Notes: generated by a model not told the origin, from the sequence alone. A DNA stretch of 64,000 nt from Zhongshania marina (GCF_002915595.1 NZ_PQGG01000005.1:1-64000); one strand, 5' to 3'; counted from the first letter of the stretch, positions 44,398 to 54,038 are shown. Made by a program: numbers and translations.

Positions 44398-45453
44398 ATG
44401 AGTTATCAGTTAACGATTGAGCCTCTAGGAGAAACCATTGAGGTAGACGAGGGGCAAACAATATTAGATGCTGCACTACGTGCTGGCATTTATCTACCCC
44501 ATGCTTGCTGTCATGGTTTGTGCGCAACTTGTAAGGTACAGGTTATTGAAGGGGATATAGAGCACGGAGATGCATCTCCCTTTGCTCTTATGGACTTTGA
44601 GCGTGATGAAGGAAAAATTCTGGCCTGCTGTGCCACGCTTGAATCTGATATTTCGATAGAAGCGGATATTGATGAGGAACCGGATGCTGAGATTATTCCC
44701 GTCCAAGACTATCAAGGGAAAGTATCGAAAATTGAAAGCCTTACACCCACAATTATTGGGGTATGGATAAAATTGGAGAAACCTATTCACTTTCAAGCGG
44801 GGCAATATATTAATCTAAACATACCTGGATCAGATATTACTCGGCCTTTTTCATTGGCAAATAAGCCAAGTGAAAATTTTGAAATTGAACTAAATATACG
44901 AATTGTTCCCGGAGGTGTAGGGACAACTTATATTCATGAAAGATTAAAGGTTGGTGACCAAATAGGTTTCAGTGGTCCATACGGTCGTTTCTTTGTACGA
45001 AAATCAAATAATAAACCAATTATATTCATGGCCGGCGGGTCTGGCTTATCCAGTCCGCTCAGTATGATTTTGGATTTATTTGAGAATCAATTTACACAGT
45101 CCATCACTCTAGTATACGGCCAGCGGAACAAAGAAGAACTATATTACCATTCAATATTCTTAGATATGGCCGATAGATATCCAAATTTCAATTACGTTCC
45201 TGCGCTTTCCGACGAGAATAGCGATAGCGCATGGGATGGTTATAGGGGGTTCGTACATGAAGCCGCGCAAGAATATTTTAAAAACAACTTTTCAGGTCAT
45301 AACGCATACCTCTGTGGCCCCCCATTGATGATCGATTCTTGCATCACGACTTTAATGCAAGGGCAGCTATTTGAAAAAGACATCTACCTTGAAAAGTTTA
45401 TTTCTGCAGCTGATGCACAGAAAAGTACTAGCCCATTATTTAAGAAATTATAA
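44398..45453 (+). CDS. dmpP: Phenol hydroxylase reductase P5
   Basis: A 351-residue reductase. The N-terminal plant-type [2Fe-2S] domain has HACCHGLCATCK and LACCAT. The FAD domain (RPFSLANKP) and NAD domain (GGSGLSSPLSMI) follow. It passes electrons from NADH to the diiron oxygenase. Last hydroxylase gene of the operon. Confidence 0.94.
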   Translation: MSYQLTIEPLGETIEVDEGQTILDAALRAGIYLPHACCHGLCATCKVQVIEGDIEHGDASPFALMDFERDEGKILACCATLESDISIEADIDEEPDAEIIPVQDYQGKVSKIESLTPTIIGVWIKLEKPIHFQAGQYINLNIPGSDITRPFSLANKPSENFEIELNIRIVPGGVGTTYIHERLKVGDQIGFSGPYGRFFVRKSNNKPIIFMAGGSGLSSPLSMILDLFENQFTQSITLVYGQRNKEELYYHSIFLDMADRYPNFNYVPALSDENSDSAWDGYRGFVHEAAQEYFKNNFSGHNAYLCGPPLMIDSCITTLMQGQLFEKDIYLEKFISAADAQKSTSPLFKKL

Positions 45454-45515
45454 AAAATATAGAACTATAATTATTAACAGATTTAACATGAATAGGTTTC
45501 ATAAAGGAGATAATA

Positions 45516-46559
45516 ATGTTTGTTAAAAACGCATGGTATTGCGCGGGCTGGGACTATATGGTCTCGCAGGGGAAGAACTCAATTGTTGCAAGGAAACTTG
45601 CAGATATTAGAGTAGTTTTGTATCGAAAGCCTAATGGAGAAGTTGTTGCACTAGAGGATCGTTGCCCTCACAGAATGGCTGCATTGTCGTTAGGTAAAAA
45701 AGAGGGCGATTCGATTCGGTGCATGTATCATGGAATGCGATTTTCGCCGGATGGAATTTGTGTGGAAATACCAGGCCAAGATCGAATTCCACCAAAGGCA
45801 TGTGTTAAATCATTTCCTGTAATCGAGAGGAATAATTGGATTTGGGTTTGGCTGGGTGATCCGAAAAAGGCAGACCCTAAACTAATTCCATACGCTGTAG
45901 GGCCAAGCGATAGTAATTGGAACATGAAGACCTCACATATGCATGTCGATGCAAATTATCGATTTGAGATTGCAAATCTTGCTGACTTGAGTCATTTAAC
46001 CTGGGTGCATGAAAAAACACTAGGTGGTACCGACAAATACACTCGTTCAAAAGTAGAGCATACTTTAACCGACCAATCACTGATAACCCATTTTATCGCT
46101 AGAGATGTTCCAGCACCTTATTTTCTTCAGCACCTCTTTCCAGTTGATGCAAGATTTGATCTTGAATTTAACGTGACGCATTCTATTCCATGTACGTGGA
46201 TATTGAATTTTAAGGCATTCACCGCAGGCACGGCTTCTAGTGGCCCTTCAAATGGTGAGCTGGTTGCAAATACCATGACATGTCAAGCCGTGGTCCCAAA
46301 TGACGATAAATCCGTAGAGTACTATTTCTCATGGGGTTCTCATATTGATTATGATTTTCCAGGCCTTAGCGATCTACTAAGAGAAATATTAGATGAAGCT
46401 TTTTTGGAGGACGCTGCGATGCTCGAATCACAGCAAGTAAACTATGAAGCTAACCCAGAATTTAAAATGATGGATATCTGCCATGACGCCGGACCAAATA
46501 AAATACTTTGGCTCCTAGACAAGCTCATCAAGGATGAGGCCGCAGAACCCGTAAACTGA
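45516..46559 (+). CDS. VanA/DdmC-like Rieske oxygenase, probable O-demethylase
   Basis: A 347-residue single-subunit Rieske oxygenase. The [2Fe-2S] ligands are Cys50, His52, Cys69 and His72 (CPHRMAAL and CMYHGMRF). The mononuclear iron site is NLADLSHLTWVH (His160, His165) with a later Asp in LEDAAMLE. Size and motifs match vanillate and dicamba O-demethylases and TsaM. It would remove a methyl group as formaldehyde. No VanB reductase is adjacent; a putidaredoxin-like ferredoxin (58129) and reductase (17686) are candidates. AAGGAGAT precedes the ATG. The formaldehyde genes downstream support demethylation; the substrate is unknown. Confidence 0.85.
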   Translation: MFVKNAWYCAGWDYMVSQGKNSIVARKLADIRVVLYRKPNGEVVALEDRCPHRMAALSLGKKEGDSIRCMYHGMRFSPDGICVEIPGQDRIPPKACVKSFPVIERNNWIWVWLGDPKKADPKLIPYAVGPSDSNWNMKTSHMHVDANYRFEIANLADLSHLTWVHEKTLGGTDKYTRSKVEHTLTDQSLITHFIARDVPAPYFLQHLFPVDARFDLEFNVTHSIPCTWILNFKAFTAGTASSGPSNGELVANTMTCQAVVPNDDKSVEYYFSWGSHIDYDFPGLSDLLREILDEAFLEDAAMLESQQVNYEANPEFKMMDICHDAGPNKILWLLDKLIKDEAAEPVN

Positions 46560-46585
46560 TACCTAATCTTTCGCTGTTAGTTTTT

Positions 46586-46619
46586 GCCCTGAATTTTTAA
46601 ATAAATTGCAGGGCTTTTT
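46586..46619 (+). terminator. Rho-independent terminator after the phenol/Rieske operon
   Basis: Stem GCCCTG / CAGGGC with an AT-rich loop that can extend the pairing (AATTT / AAATT), followed by five T. It ends the plus-strand transcript that starts at the sigma-54 promoter. Confidence 0.85.
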
Positions 46620-46717
46620 CATTCCGGATTAGAAAGTTTCGATATAAGATTTATTTTTATCATTCTGGATGATATGGCATGTTGTTAAATAATAAAACCT
46701 ACCCACCCGATATCGCA

Positions 46718-46736
46718 TGATACCCATTTGGTATTG
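46718..46736. promoter_or_regulatory. Operator candidate TGATAC-N7-GTAT (copy 3)
   Basis: TGATAC, 7-bp spacer, GTATTG, 154 nt before the GFA-family gene. Ten of 12 half-site bases match the perfect copy at 20765. Confidence 0.45.
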
Positions 46737-46889
46737 CTTAATCACCTATAAAGTATTAGTAATTGCAACCGCCTGCAAATATTATCATCGGGAAAACAGG
46801 CGAATTTAGTCATTAATTATCGCCAGCTGCTATTCAAATATCTTTTTTACACGAATCTATTAACCATAATTGGTCGAAGGGGTGTCACT

Positions 46890-47327
46890 ATGGATGGAAA
46901 TTTTACCGGTGGATGCGAGCACGTTAGTACATTTTGTAGAGCGGAACCAATTGACAGTCATATATGCCATTGCTCTGTTTGTAAAACAGTAACTGGTCAA
47001 AGTTCTACACATGTTGTTTTTTTTAAGTTTAATGATGTAGATGTAAAAAACCAGGATAAGTTAGTTCGTCAACCTTTCAACGTCAACAACCCAAACGGTC
47101 CTTTAGAGTTATGTGTTTGTAGCGTATGCAGCTCACCAATAATGCTTGATGATAAAGAGAGCCGTATTAGAGTAATAGTTCCAAATTTAATGGGGCATGA
47201 TCCTATTTCTATGCCCGCAACTTACCATGCTTTTTTTGATCCCTCAAAAGGTGGAAGCCTCCCGGATGATGGGCGCCCCGTATACGATGCTCTCCGACCC
47301 GATTTTACATGGCCAGCCGGGCAATAA
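46890..47327 (+). CDS. GFA/CENP-V family zinc protein
   Basis: A 145-residue protein with the cysteine pattern of the glutathione-dependent formaldehyde-activating (GFA) family: CHCSVCK near residue 31 and CVCSVCSSP near 78. Family members bind zinc; some act on formaldehyde-glutathione adducts but most are unassigned. Its place after a likely demethylase and before formaldehyde genes fits a thiol-aldehyde role. It has its own promoter region with an operator-like palindrome. Confidence 0.8.
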   Translation: MDGNFTGGCEHVSTFCRAEPIDSHICHCSVCKTVTGQSSTHVVFFKFNDVDVKNQDKLVRQPFNVNNPNGPLELCVCSVCSSPIMLDDKESRIRVIVPNLMGHDPISMPATYHAFFDPSKGGSLPDDGRPVYDALRPDFTWPAGQ

Positions 47328-47524
47328 TGCTCAAGGCTTTTGTTTATTTTGAGTAAGTATTTATCCACAACATTTACCGGGACCACATACATTGCGCGAA
47401 TTATAATTATTCTATGCAATTTTTAATTCGCGTTTTCTTGGATGTTATTTTTAAAAATCTTTGACTTAAAATAATTTAAATCAAAGATTCAAGTAATATT
47501 GTTATTCATTGATTAGGTGAAATT

Positions 47525-47932
47525 ATGCCCGTTATTCATTTTCATATCGTAGAAAATACATTGTCGGATGATCAATGTAGTGCCCTCCTTGTTCGTGCAA
47601 GCAAGATCTACAGTACGGTCCTAAATTCTCCGATGGAAAGAGTTAGGGCTTTTATTAAAACCTATCGACCCGAGCTGGTAGCTACATCGGGTAATGTTAT
47701 TTCTGAGGGTGGCAGGCCCGCGCCTTACTTTGAATTCATCGTTTTAGAAGGTCGGCCGCTTAGTGAGAGGCATGAGCTTATGAAACAATTTTCCAATCTC
47801 ATTGCAGAAGTTTCAGGAGTGGAGCTTAGTCTTGTCCGTGGCGCTTGCTGGCCGGTTCCACCAGAAGATTGGGGCATTGGCTCTGTACCTGCAAGCGAGC
47901 TGAGGAAGGCAGAAATTGATGCCAGGCGATAA
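47525..47932 (+). CDS. Tautomerase-superfamily protein
   Basis: A 135-residue protein beginning MPVIHFHIVENTLS, so Pro1 would be exposed as catalytic base. The length suits the two-domain cis-CaaD/MSAD-like or fused tautomerases rather than the 62-residue 4-OT type. The C-terminal half has GACWPVPPEDWGIGS. The substrate is unknown. It may act on an unsaturated keto acid from ring cleavage. It is flanked by gaps of about 200 and 90 bp. Confidence 0.72.
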   Translation: MPVIHFHIVENTLSDDQCSALLVRASKIYSTVLNSPMERVRAFIKTYRPELVATSGNVISEGGRPAPYFEFIVLEGRPLSERHELMKQFSNLIAEVSGVELSLVRGACWPVPPEDWGIGSVPASELRKAEIDARR

Positions 47933-48023
47933 GTCGATTTAATGGAGTTTGAAAATATATTTATGTGGCCTGATATATTTTCAAACTATGCAATAGTCTC
48001 TTTAAGAGAATGGATTCTTCTTG

Positions 48024-48320
48024 ATGTCTGATATAACTGGTCCTCAATATAATAAATTCCCATTATTAATAAAGGAAATGTTACACGCCCCTCTCAGGGT
48101 TTTTCCAGATCAAGAAATCGTTTATTCCAATCAAAGGCGCTTTCAATACAAGGATCTTTATTGTCGGATAACGAAACTATCTGGTCTATTATCTCGATTA
48201 AAGGTCGAACTAGGGCAAACGGTTGCTGTTATGGACTGGGACAGTCATCGGTACCTAGAGTGCTAGTACTCTGTGCCTATGCACGGTGCAGTTTTATTTA
48301 CTGTTAATGTGCGGCTGTCC
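48024..48320 (+). pseudogene. 5' fragment of an AMP-binding acyl-CoA synthetase
   Basis: About 99 codons resembling the start of a fatty-acyl-CoA synthetase (RRFQYKDLYCRITKLSGLL, then DWDSHRYLEC). A TAG stop interrupts at 48264, and the frame continues in the expected family sequence (VPMHGAVLFTVNVRLS) before homology ends at 48320. So there is both a nonsense change and a truncation. The remaining 400 or more residues are gone, replaced by an unrelated gene fragment. Confidence 0.75.
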
Positions 48321-48926
48321 CATATGGTCACGTCGCTGGTACTTGCCGGCTCACCTATGGACACCCAGGCTGGCGATGGCTACATAAAAGCCATGGCCAA
48401 TCGACTACCGATGGCCTATTTTCAGGCCATTGTGACGATGGGGGGCGGTCGCTTGCGCGGGCGCTATATGTTAAAAGGCTGGAAAAACATGCATCCCAGC
48501 GAACATTACTGGGGAAAATATATCGATCTGTTCGACAATATTACCAACACCGAGTACGTGAGGCGGGCGCGTCATTTTGCCCGTTGGTACGAACATGTCG
48601 TTGATCTTCCCGGTCGCTTTTATTTGCAAGCAGTCAAGCATTTGTTTAAGAAAAACCGGCTCGCACGAGGCGAGTTCATTGCCTTGGGTGAACGGATTTC
48701 TCTGAAGGATATTACCGTACCCATATACCTGCTCGCTGGAACAGATGATGATATTACAACCCCAGAGCAAGTCTTTAATGTGGAAAATCTGCTCGGCACT
48801 GATTCCGAAAAGATCCAAAAGGACCTAGCTCAAGGTGGACATATCGGTTTGTTTATGGGTCGTAAAACATTAAATGAAAACTGGAGACGTATTGGCCACT
48901 GGTTGATAGATGCCGACAAAAAATAA
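48321..48926 (+). pseudogene. 3' fragment of an alpha/beta hydrolase (PhaC/PHB-depolymerase-like)
   Basis: About 201 codons in frame with the preceding fragment. The sequence begins at the strand after the nucleophile elbow (SLVLAGSPMD) and carries the Asp region (LLAGTDDDITTP) and the final His region (QGGHIGLFMG). The N-terminal half with the nucleophile is missing. It is GC-richer than the synthetase fragment. Probably a non-functional product of a deletion that joined two genes. Confidence 0.7.
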
Positions 48927-49250
48927 ACACCTATCCTTCCTATATTTACACATGCTGCCAAAGGCGGACTGTCACATATTTATATCGCGCAAACAGTCGA
49001 TCACTTTAAAACCAATAGTTATACGTGGAGCTTTGAAGCGTGGGTTGAGCCCCGGCTATGTGTACGCCTTGAATTGTACTAACTCAAGCACGTATTGCCT
49101 AACGTTTTTGGGAGATACCAATCCCCAAGAACTGCTCAGCGACAAGCGCAGCCGGTACATCAAGGGTAAAATAAATAGAGAGCTATGTTTGGCAAGTGCT
49201 CATTTGCAAATTAGATGTTTACTCTACCTTAATATGTATTTTGTGAAAGG

Positions 49251-50144
49251 CTACAAATACTCGATTTGTTCAATTTCTGTAATTAGGTAGTCGATAAACA
49301 AACGTACCTTAGGTGACAGGTGACGCCGGCTAGGATAGACCGCCCACACGGCCATATCCCGCGGCTTAAATGCTGACATTATTTCGATCAGCCGCCCAGC
49401 AGCCAGTTCATTGTGCACATAAAACTCTGGCAGCTGGGCAATACCTATCCCCTGCTGTACCGCAGAAAGCAGCGCGTAACCATTATTGCTGCGCCAGGTA
49501 CCCTGAACAGCTACATCGAGATGCCATCGGTTCTCGGGGTCGTACAGTCGCCAATGCTTGCGAGAACCGAGAAGGCAGTTGTGATCTTTAAGTGACGAAA
49601 TAGAATTAGGTGTACCGTGTTCGTCGAAGTAATGACGGCTTGCGCAAAGGATTAGGTTACGTGAAGCAATGCGTCGTGCTACGAGGCTTGAGTCCTCTAA
49701 CACACCGGCGCGAATGGCTAAATCGTAGCCTTCCTCTACTATATCGACATTGCGATTACTGAATTCCAGCTCTATCTGAAGCTGTTTGTGCGTGGCCATA
49801 AAGCTCGCAGCAGCTGGCGCTATATATCTCTCGCCAAAAGCTCCAGCGACACTGATACGTAGTTTTCCCCGCGGTTCAGTTTGTGATGCCAGAACCATTT
49901 GCTCAACGTCATCGATCTGTTCGGCAATTTCACGACAGCGATTGTAGTACACCCTACCTGTATCAGTGAGCACTAGTTTTCGTGTTGTGCGATTGATCAA
50001 TTTGCTGCCGAGGTGGTTTTCAAGCTCACTAATTTTCCGACTCACATGAGACTTGGACAATCCAAGTGTGTTGGCTGCAGCGGAAAAACTGCCTTTCTCA
50101 ATAACTTTAATCAGTAGCTCCGTAGCAGACCAAGGATTAAACAT
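49251..50144 (-). CDS. LysR-type regulator next to adhC
   Basis: A 297-residue LysR regulator with an N-terminal winged helix-turn-helix (GSFSAAANTLGLSKSHVSRK) and an effector domain like that of the CrgA/DsdC-type subgroup. It is divergent from adhC, with 194 bp between, and likely controls formaldehyde oxidation. An 18-bp perfect palindrome lies 14 nt before its start codon. Confidence 0.88.
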   Translation of the reverse strand: MFNPWSATELLIKVIEKGSFSAAANTLGLSKSHVSRKISELENHLGSKLINRTTRKLVLTDTGRVYYNRCREIAEQIDDVEQMVLASQTEPRGKLRISVAGAFGERYIAPAAASFMATHKQLQIELEFSNRNVDIVEEGYDLAIRAGVLEDSSLVARRIASRNLILCASRHYFDEHGTPNSISSLKDHNCLLGSRKHWRLYDPENRWHLDVAVQGTWRSNNGYALLSAVQQGIGIAQLPEFYVHNELAAGRLIEIMSAFKPRDMAVWAVYPSRRHLSPKVRLFIDYLITEIEQIEYL

Positions 50145-50157
50145 ATAGGCATCCCAT

Positions 50158-50175
50158 TGTTGTTATATAACAACA
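50158..50175. promoter_or_regulatory. 18-bp perfect palindrome before the LysR gene
   Basis: TGTTGTTATATAACAACA lies between the LysR start (50144) and adhC. It could be an autoregulatory operator. LysR sites are usually T-N11-A dyads, so a different binding protein is possible. Confidence 0.5.
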
Positions 50176-50338
50176 TTGTTTTCAAATAATATTAATTATA
50201 GTCATTTTAGAAACAAATTATAATACAAGGTAGGGATCGTCTCAGCTTGACCAACATGCACTATGAGACATCCAAACCAATCCATCACAGCTGCATATTT
50301 TGTTGGTCACGCAGTACTCATCACCGGAGAACAAGACA

Positions 50339-51469
50339 ATGAAAACACGAGCCGCCGTAGCGCTGGAGCCAGGTAAACCGCTAGAAATCATGGAAGTCAA
50401 CCTCGAAGGCCCTAAGAAGGGTGAGGTGCTGATTGAGGTGAAGGCGACCGGTGTATGCCACACCGATGAATTTACCCGTTCAGGCGCTGACCCTGAAGGC
50501 CTGTTCCCGGCAATTCTCGGCCATGAAGGTGCCGGCGTCGTGTTGGAAGTTGGCGAGGGTGTGACGACCCTGAAGCCCGGTGATCACGTAATTCCGCTTT
50601 ACACCCCCGAGTGCCGTCAATGCCATGCCTGCCTGAGTGGAAAAACCAATTTGTGTACCGCCATTCGCGGCACCCAGGGTCAGGGCCTGATGCCGGACGG
50701 AACCACCCGTTTCTCCATGCTGGACGGCACCCCGATTTACCACTACATGGGCTGTTCGACTTTCGCAAATCATACTGTGATGCCAGAAATTGCATTGGCG
50801 AAAGTGCGCGATGACGCGCCCTTCGACAAGATCTGCTACATCGGCTGTGGTGTGACCACGGGCATCGGTGCGGTGATCAATACTGCGGGTGTTGAGATTG
50901 GCTCTACCGCAGCGGTGTTTGGCCTCGGCGGTATCGGTTTGAATGTTATTCAGGGGCTGCGTATGGCCGGTGCCGATATGATTATCGGTGTCGATCTGAA
51001 CTCTGACAAAGAGGAAATGGCGCGGAAATTCGGTATGACCCACTTTGTTAACCCCTCGAAAATCTCTGGAACCGTAACAGAGGCGATTGTTGAGTTGACC
51101 AAGACCGAGAAAGACCAGTTCGGTGGGGTAGATTACTCCTTCGACGCCACAGGCAATGTCAAAGTCATGCGCGATGCGCTTGAGTGTTCGCATCGCGGCT
51201 GGGGTGTGTCGGTCATTATCGGTGTGGCGCCGGCCGGGGCCGAAATCAGTACGCGGCCCTTCCAGCTGGTAACCGGACGGGTCTGGAAAGGCACTGCCTT
51301 TGGCGGCGCGAAAGGACGCACCGATGTACCGAAGTTTGTTGACTGGTATATGGATGGCAAGATCGAGATTGACTCTATGATCACGCATACTTTGCCTCTG
51401 GATGACATCAACAAAGCTTTTGATCTGATGCATTCTGGCGAAAGTATTCGCTCGGTCGTCGTATATTAA
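50339..51469 (+). CDS. adhC: S-(hydroxymethyl)glutathione dehydrogenase, class III alcohol dehydrogenase
   Basis: A 376-residue zinc alcohol dehydrogenase. The catalytic zinc site is [10 protein letters not shown], with GHEGAGVV and a later Cys. The structural zinc site [15 protein letters not shown] has four Cys, and the NAD motif is GLGGIGLNV. It oxidises the glutathione adduct of formaldehyde to S-formylglutathione. ATG at 50339 follows CGGAGAACAAG. The next gene, 18 nt on, codes for the following step. More GC-rich than its surroundings. Confidence 0.95.
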   Translation: MKTRAAVALEPGKPLEIMEVNLEGPKKGEVLIEVKATGVCHTDEFTRSGADPEGLFPAILGHEGAGVVLEVGEGVTTLKPGDHVIPLYTPECRQCHACLSGKTNLCTAIRGTQGQGLMPDGTTRFSMLDGTPIYHYMGCSTFANHTVMPEIALAKVRDDAPFDKICYIGCGVTTGIGAVINTAGVEIGSTAAVFGLGGIGLNVIQGLRMAGADMIIGVDLNSDKEEMARKFGMTHFVNPSKISGTVTEAIVELTKTEKDQFGGVDYSFDATGNVKVMRDALECSHRGWGVSVIIGVAPAGAEISTRPFQLVTGRVWKGTAFGGAKGRTDVPKFVDWYMDGKIEIDSMITHTLPLDDINKAFDLMHSGESIRSVVVY

Positions 51470-51487
51470 TAGCCGGACGGGAGATTG

Positions 51488-52339
51488 ATGGTGGAAAAGA
51501 TTGCAGAAAACCGATGCTTTGGCGGCAAGCAGCAACGCTATACGCACCATGCCGAAAGTCTGGGTTGCGATATGACATTCGCGATCTTCCTCCCGCCGCA
51601 GGCTGAACAGGGTGCAGTGCCAGTGTTGTACTGGTTGTCGGGTCTCACCTGTACCGATGAAAACTTTATTCAAAAGGCCGGTGCGCAACGTATTGCGGCT
51701 GAACTGGGTATCGCTATTGTGGCACCCGATACCAGCCCGCGCGGAGAGGGCGTGCCGGACGATCCGGAGGGCGCGTATGACCTCGGTCTGGGTGCCGGTT
51801 TTTACGTTAACGCGACAGAAGCGCCCTGGTCACAGCATTACCGCATGGAAGAATACGCTTGTCGCGAGTTGCCGGCGCTGGTCGCCGAACAGTTTCCGGT
51901 AGACACCGCCCGCTGCGGGATTTTCGGACACTCCATGGGCGGGCACGGCGCGCTGACGCTGGCACTGAAGAACCCTGCGCTGTTTCGCTCTGTGTCGGCC
52001 TTTTCGCCGATTGTTGCGCCATCGCAATGTCCTTGGGGCGAGAAGGCTCTGGGTAATTATCTGGGTGCTGATCGTGGTGCATGGGTAAACTACGATGCCT
52101 GCGAATTGATCCGTCGCGCTGAGGTCTTGCCTGCCGAAATTCTGGTTGACCAGGGCGCTGACGACACCTTCCTCGAAGAGCAACTCAAGCCGCAGTTGCT
52201 GGTTGAGGCCTGTGCGGATCGCGGGATAGATCTCGAACTGCGCATGCAGCCGGGTTACGACCATAGCTACTTTTTTATTGCTAGTTTTATCGAAGATCAC
52301 CTACATTTTCATTCTAGGAATTTTAAGTTTCTAGAATAA
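51488..52339 (+). CDS. fghA: S-formylglutathione hydrolase, copy 1
   Basis: A 283-residue esterase-D-type hydrolase with Ser in FGHSMGGHGAL, Asp in DQGADDTF and His in YDHSYFF. It splits S-formylglutathione to formate and glutathione. It is in an operon with adhC. The final ten residues (FHSRNFKFLE) are AT-coded and unlike the usual HLRHHA-type end. This suggests that the 3' tip was replaced at a rearrangement junction, though the active site is untouched. Confidence 0.93.
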   Translation: MVEKIAENRCFGGKQQRYTHHAESLGCDMTFAIFLPPQAEQGAVPVLYWLSGLTCTDENFIQKAGAQRIAAELGIAIVAPDTSPRGEGVPDDPEGAYDLGLGAGFYVNATEAPWSQHYRMEEYACRELPALVAEQFPVDTARCGIFGHSMGGHGALTLALKNPALFRSVSAFSPIVAPSQCPWGEKALGNYLGADRGAWVNYDACELIRRAEVLPAEILVDQGADDTFLEEQLKPQLLVEACADRGIDLELRMQPGYDHSYFFIASFIEDHLHFHSRNFKFLE

Positions 52340-52645
52340 TTTATACTCCTTACTTTCTTGTCGGTTAGTATAGATGAACTTCTTGTTTGGCAACCCTAAG
52401 GCAAAATATTTTCTATTCTTGATGTAGGTATAAGCAGCCTCATATTTTCTTAACATTGGGAGTGAGAAAATTTCTAAAGCATCGATTTATCAAAAATTTT
52501 TATAGATGCTCTTAGAAAAAATAATTCCCAAAAAAGTAATCATTCACCATCATGATATTTTTTTCCTAAAAGAAATATTCTATGTCCGTATTCGAAAGAT
52601 AGCGGCTTGAAAGGCCGACAATTATGCCTTTAAAGAGGATTTTTT
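52340..52645. other. Gap between fghA and acyl-CoA dehydrogenase genes
   Basis: 306 AT-rich bases with no gene seen. A poor -24/-12-like match at 52388-52403 is discussed as rejected. The last 30 nt supply a GAGG site for the next gene. Confidence 0.4.
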
Positions 52646-53791
52646 ATGTCAGACAATGTAGCTGAAGAATTGGAATTGTTTAGAAGCATGATTCTGCGTT
52701 TTCTTGAGCAGGAGGTTTCACCATACTACGAGCAATGGGAAAGCGATCACCAGATTCCTAGAGCATTTTGGAACGCTATGGGCCAAGCAGGTATATTGTG
52801 TGTTGACCTACCTGAAAAATATGGTGCAGCGGGAACTAACTACCAGATAAATCAGTTAATCGCCTGGGAAATGAGTCGCCTTGGCTATGGTGGTTTGGCT
52901 ACTAACTACAATATTCACGCCAATATTGTTTCATCTTATATCTACAATATTGGCACAGAGACGCAACGCCAAAAATGGCTGCCAGGTATGGTCAGCGGCG
53001 ATGTTGTAGCCTGCCTAGCAATGACAGAGCCGAGCGCAGGTTCAGATCTTGCTAGCTTACGAACTTCGGCTGTAAAGGATGGCGATGAGTGGGTAATTAA
53101 CGGCTCCAAAGTATTTATCACCAATGGTATACATGCTGATTTGGCAATCGTCTGTGCGAAAACCGACCCTTCCGCAGGTGCCAAAGGTATTTCTTTGTTC
53201 CTTGTCGACACCCACCTTCCCGGGTTTGCAAAAGGTCAATCAATCAAAAAAATAGGGCAACATGCTAGCGACACCGCAGAGCTATTTTTTGACAATCTCC
53301 GGGTGCCACAAGATGCCATTTTGGGCGAGGAAAACCGCGGCTTTTTTTATCTAATGCAAGAGCTTCCTCGGGAGCGTCTGGGTTGCGCAACCCAAGCTGT
53401 AGCCCAAGCGCAAGGTGCGCTTGAGCTGACCGCTGAATATGTTCAGGAACGCAAAGCCTTTGGACAAAATGTCAGTAAATTTCAAAATACTCGATTTAAA
53501 TTGGCAGAAGCGAAAACGGAGATAGCATTGAGCCGCGCACTGCTGGATCAAAATATGGCTAAATTTGAAAAGGATAAAATGTCCGCTGAAGATGCGGCTA
53601 TATTAAAATTAGCGACAACTGAAATGCAGCTCAGGGTTGTAAATGAATGTCTTCAGTTATTTGGCGGCTACGGTTACACGACTGAATATCCTATCTCACG
53701 CTATTATGTTGATGCTCGGATCCAAACAATCTATGCAGGAAGCTCGGAAATCATGAAAGAAGTGATTTCTCGAGGCATTGTGGGTCGCTAG
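52646..53791 (+). CDS. Acyl-CoA dehydrogenase, LCAD/IVD-type
   Basis: A 381-residue flavoprotein with CLAMTEPSAGSDL, GSKVFITNG and the C-terminal IYAGSSEIMKEV. The catalytic Glu at that C-terminal site is Ala, as in long-chain and isovaleryl-CoA dehydrogenases, where the base lies in an earlier helix (here probably Glu in ALELTAEYV). It oxidises a long or branched acyl-CoA. It stands between two S-formylglutathione hydrolase genes, so its tie to formaldehyde is unclear. Confidence 0.88.
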   Translation: MSDNVAEELELFRSMILRFLEQEVSPYYEQWESDHQIPRAFWNAMGQAGILCVDLPEKYGAAGTNYQINQLIAWEMSRLGYGGLATNYNIHANIVSSYIYNIGTETQRQKWLPGMVSGDVVACLAMTEPSAGSDLASLRTSAVKDGDEWVINGSKVFITNGIHADLAIVCAKTDPSAGAKGISLFLVDTHLPGFAKGQSIKKIGQHASDTAELFFDNLRVPQDAILGEENRGFFYLMQELPRERLGCATQAVAQAQGALELTAEYVQERKAFGQNVSKFQNTRFKLAEAKTEIALSRALLDQNMAKFEKDKMSAEDAAILKLATTEMQLRVVNECLQLFGGYGYTTEYPISRYYVDARIQTIYAGSSEIMKEVISRGIVGR

Positions 53792-54038
53792 TTACAATAG
53801 TTTCTCTAAGTACGCATTTTTATTTCTATGAATACACAATTCGGGGAATAAAGACTTGTTAAGCAATTGGTGCTTTTTTGATGCCACCAGAGACCACATT
53901 GGCATGCTAAAAATTTTCAATTGGTATATTGATAGATCATCTGCAAGTCCTAATGATTAATCACCCTCAGAGTCTTTGCTAAATAAAGGAGGGGTTGATC
54001 TGGCGTCCAAATACATCGCCGTTTATTGAGTTTTAATT

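Larger units (their letters stand above)
46560..46889. other. Intergenic region after the Rieske oxygenase
   Basis: 330 bp. It holds a terminator (46586-46619) and copy 3 of the TGATAC-N7-GTAT palindrome (46718-46736). Otherwise AT-rich without a recognisable gene. Confidence 0.6.

Noticed and set aside
48910-49290. 126-codon open frame overlapping two genes
   Set aside because: Overlaps the hydrolase fragment and the end of the LysR gene; amino-acid mix is not protein-like.
50480-51688. 402-codon open frame on the minus strand
   Set aside because: Antisense of adhC and the start of fghA, both well supported; product has no familiar motif.
52388-52403. Possible sigma-54 promoter TGGCA-N-GGCA
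   Set aside because: GG and GC are 10 bp apart, but the -12 element reads AGGCA where TTGCA is expected, and no activator gene is near.
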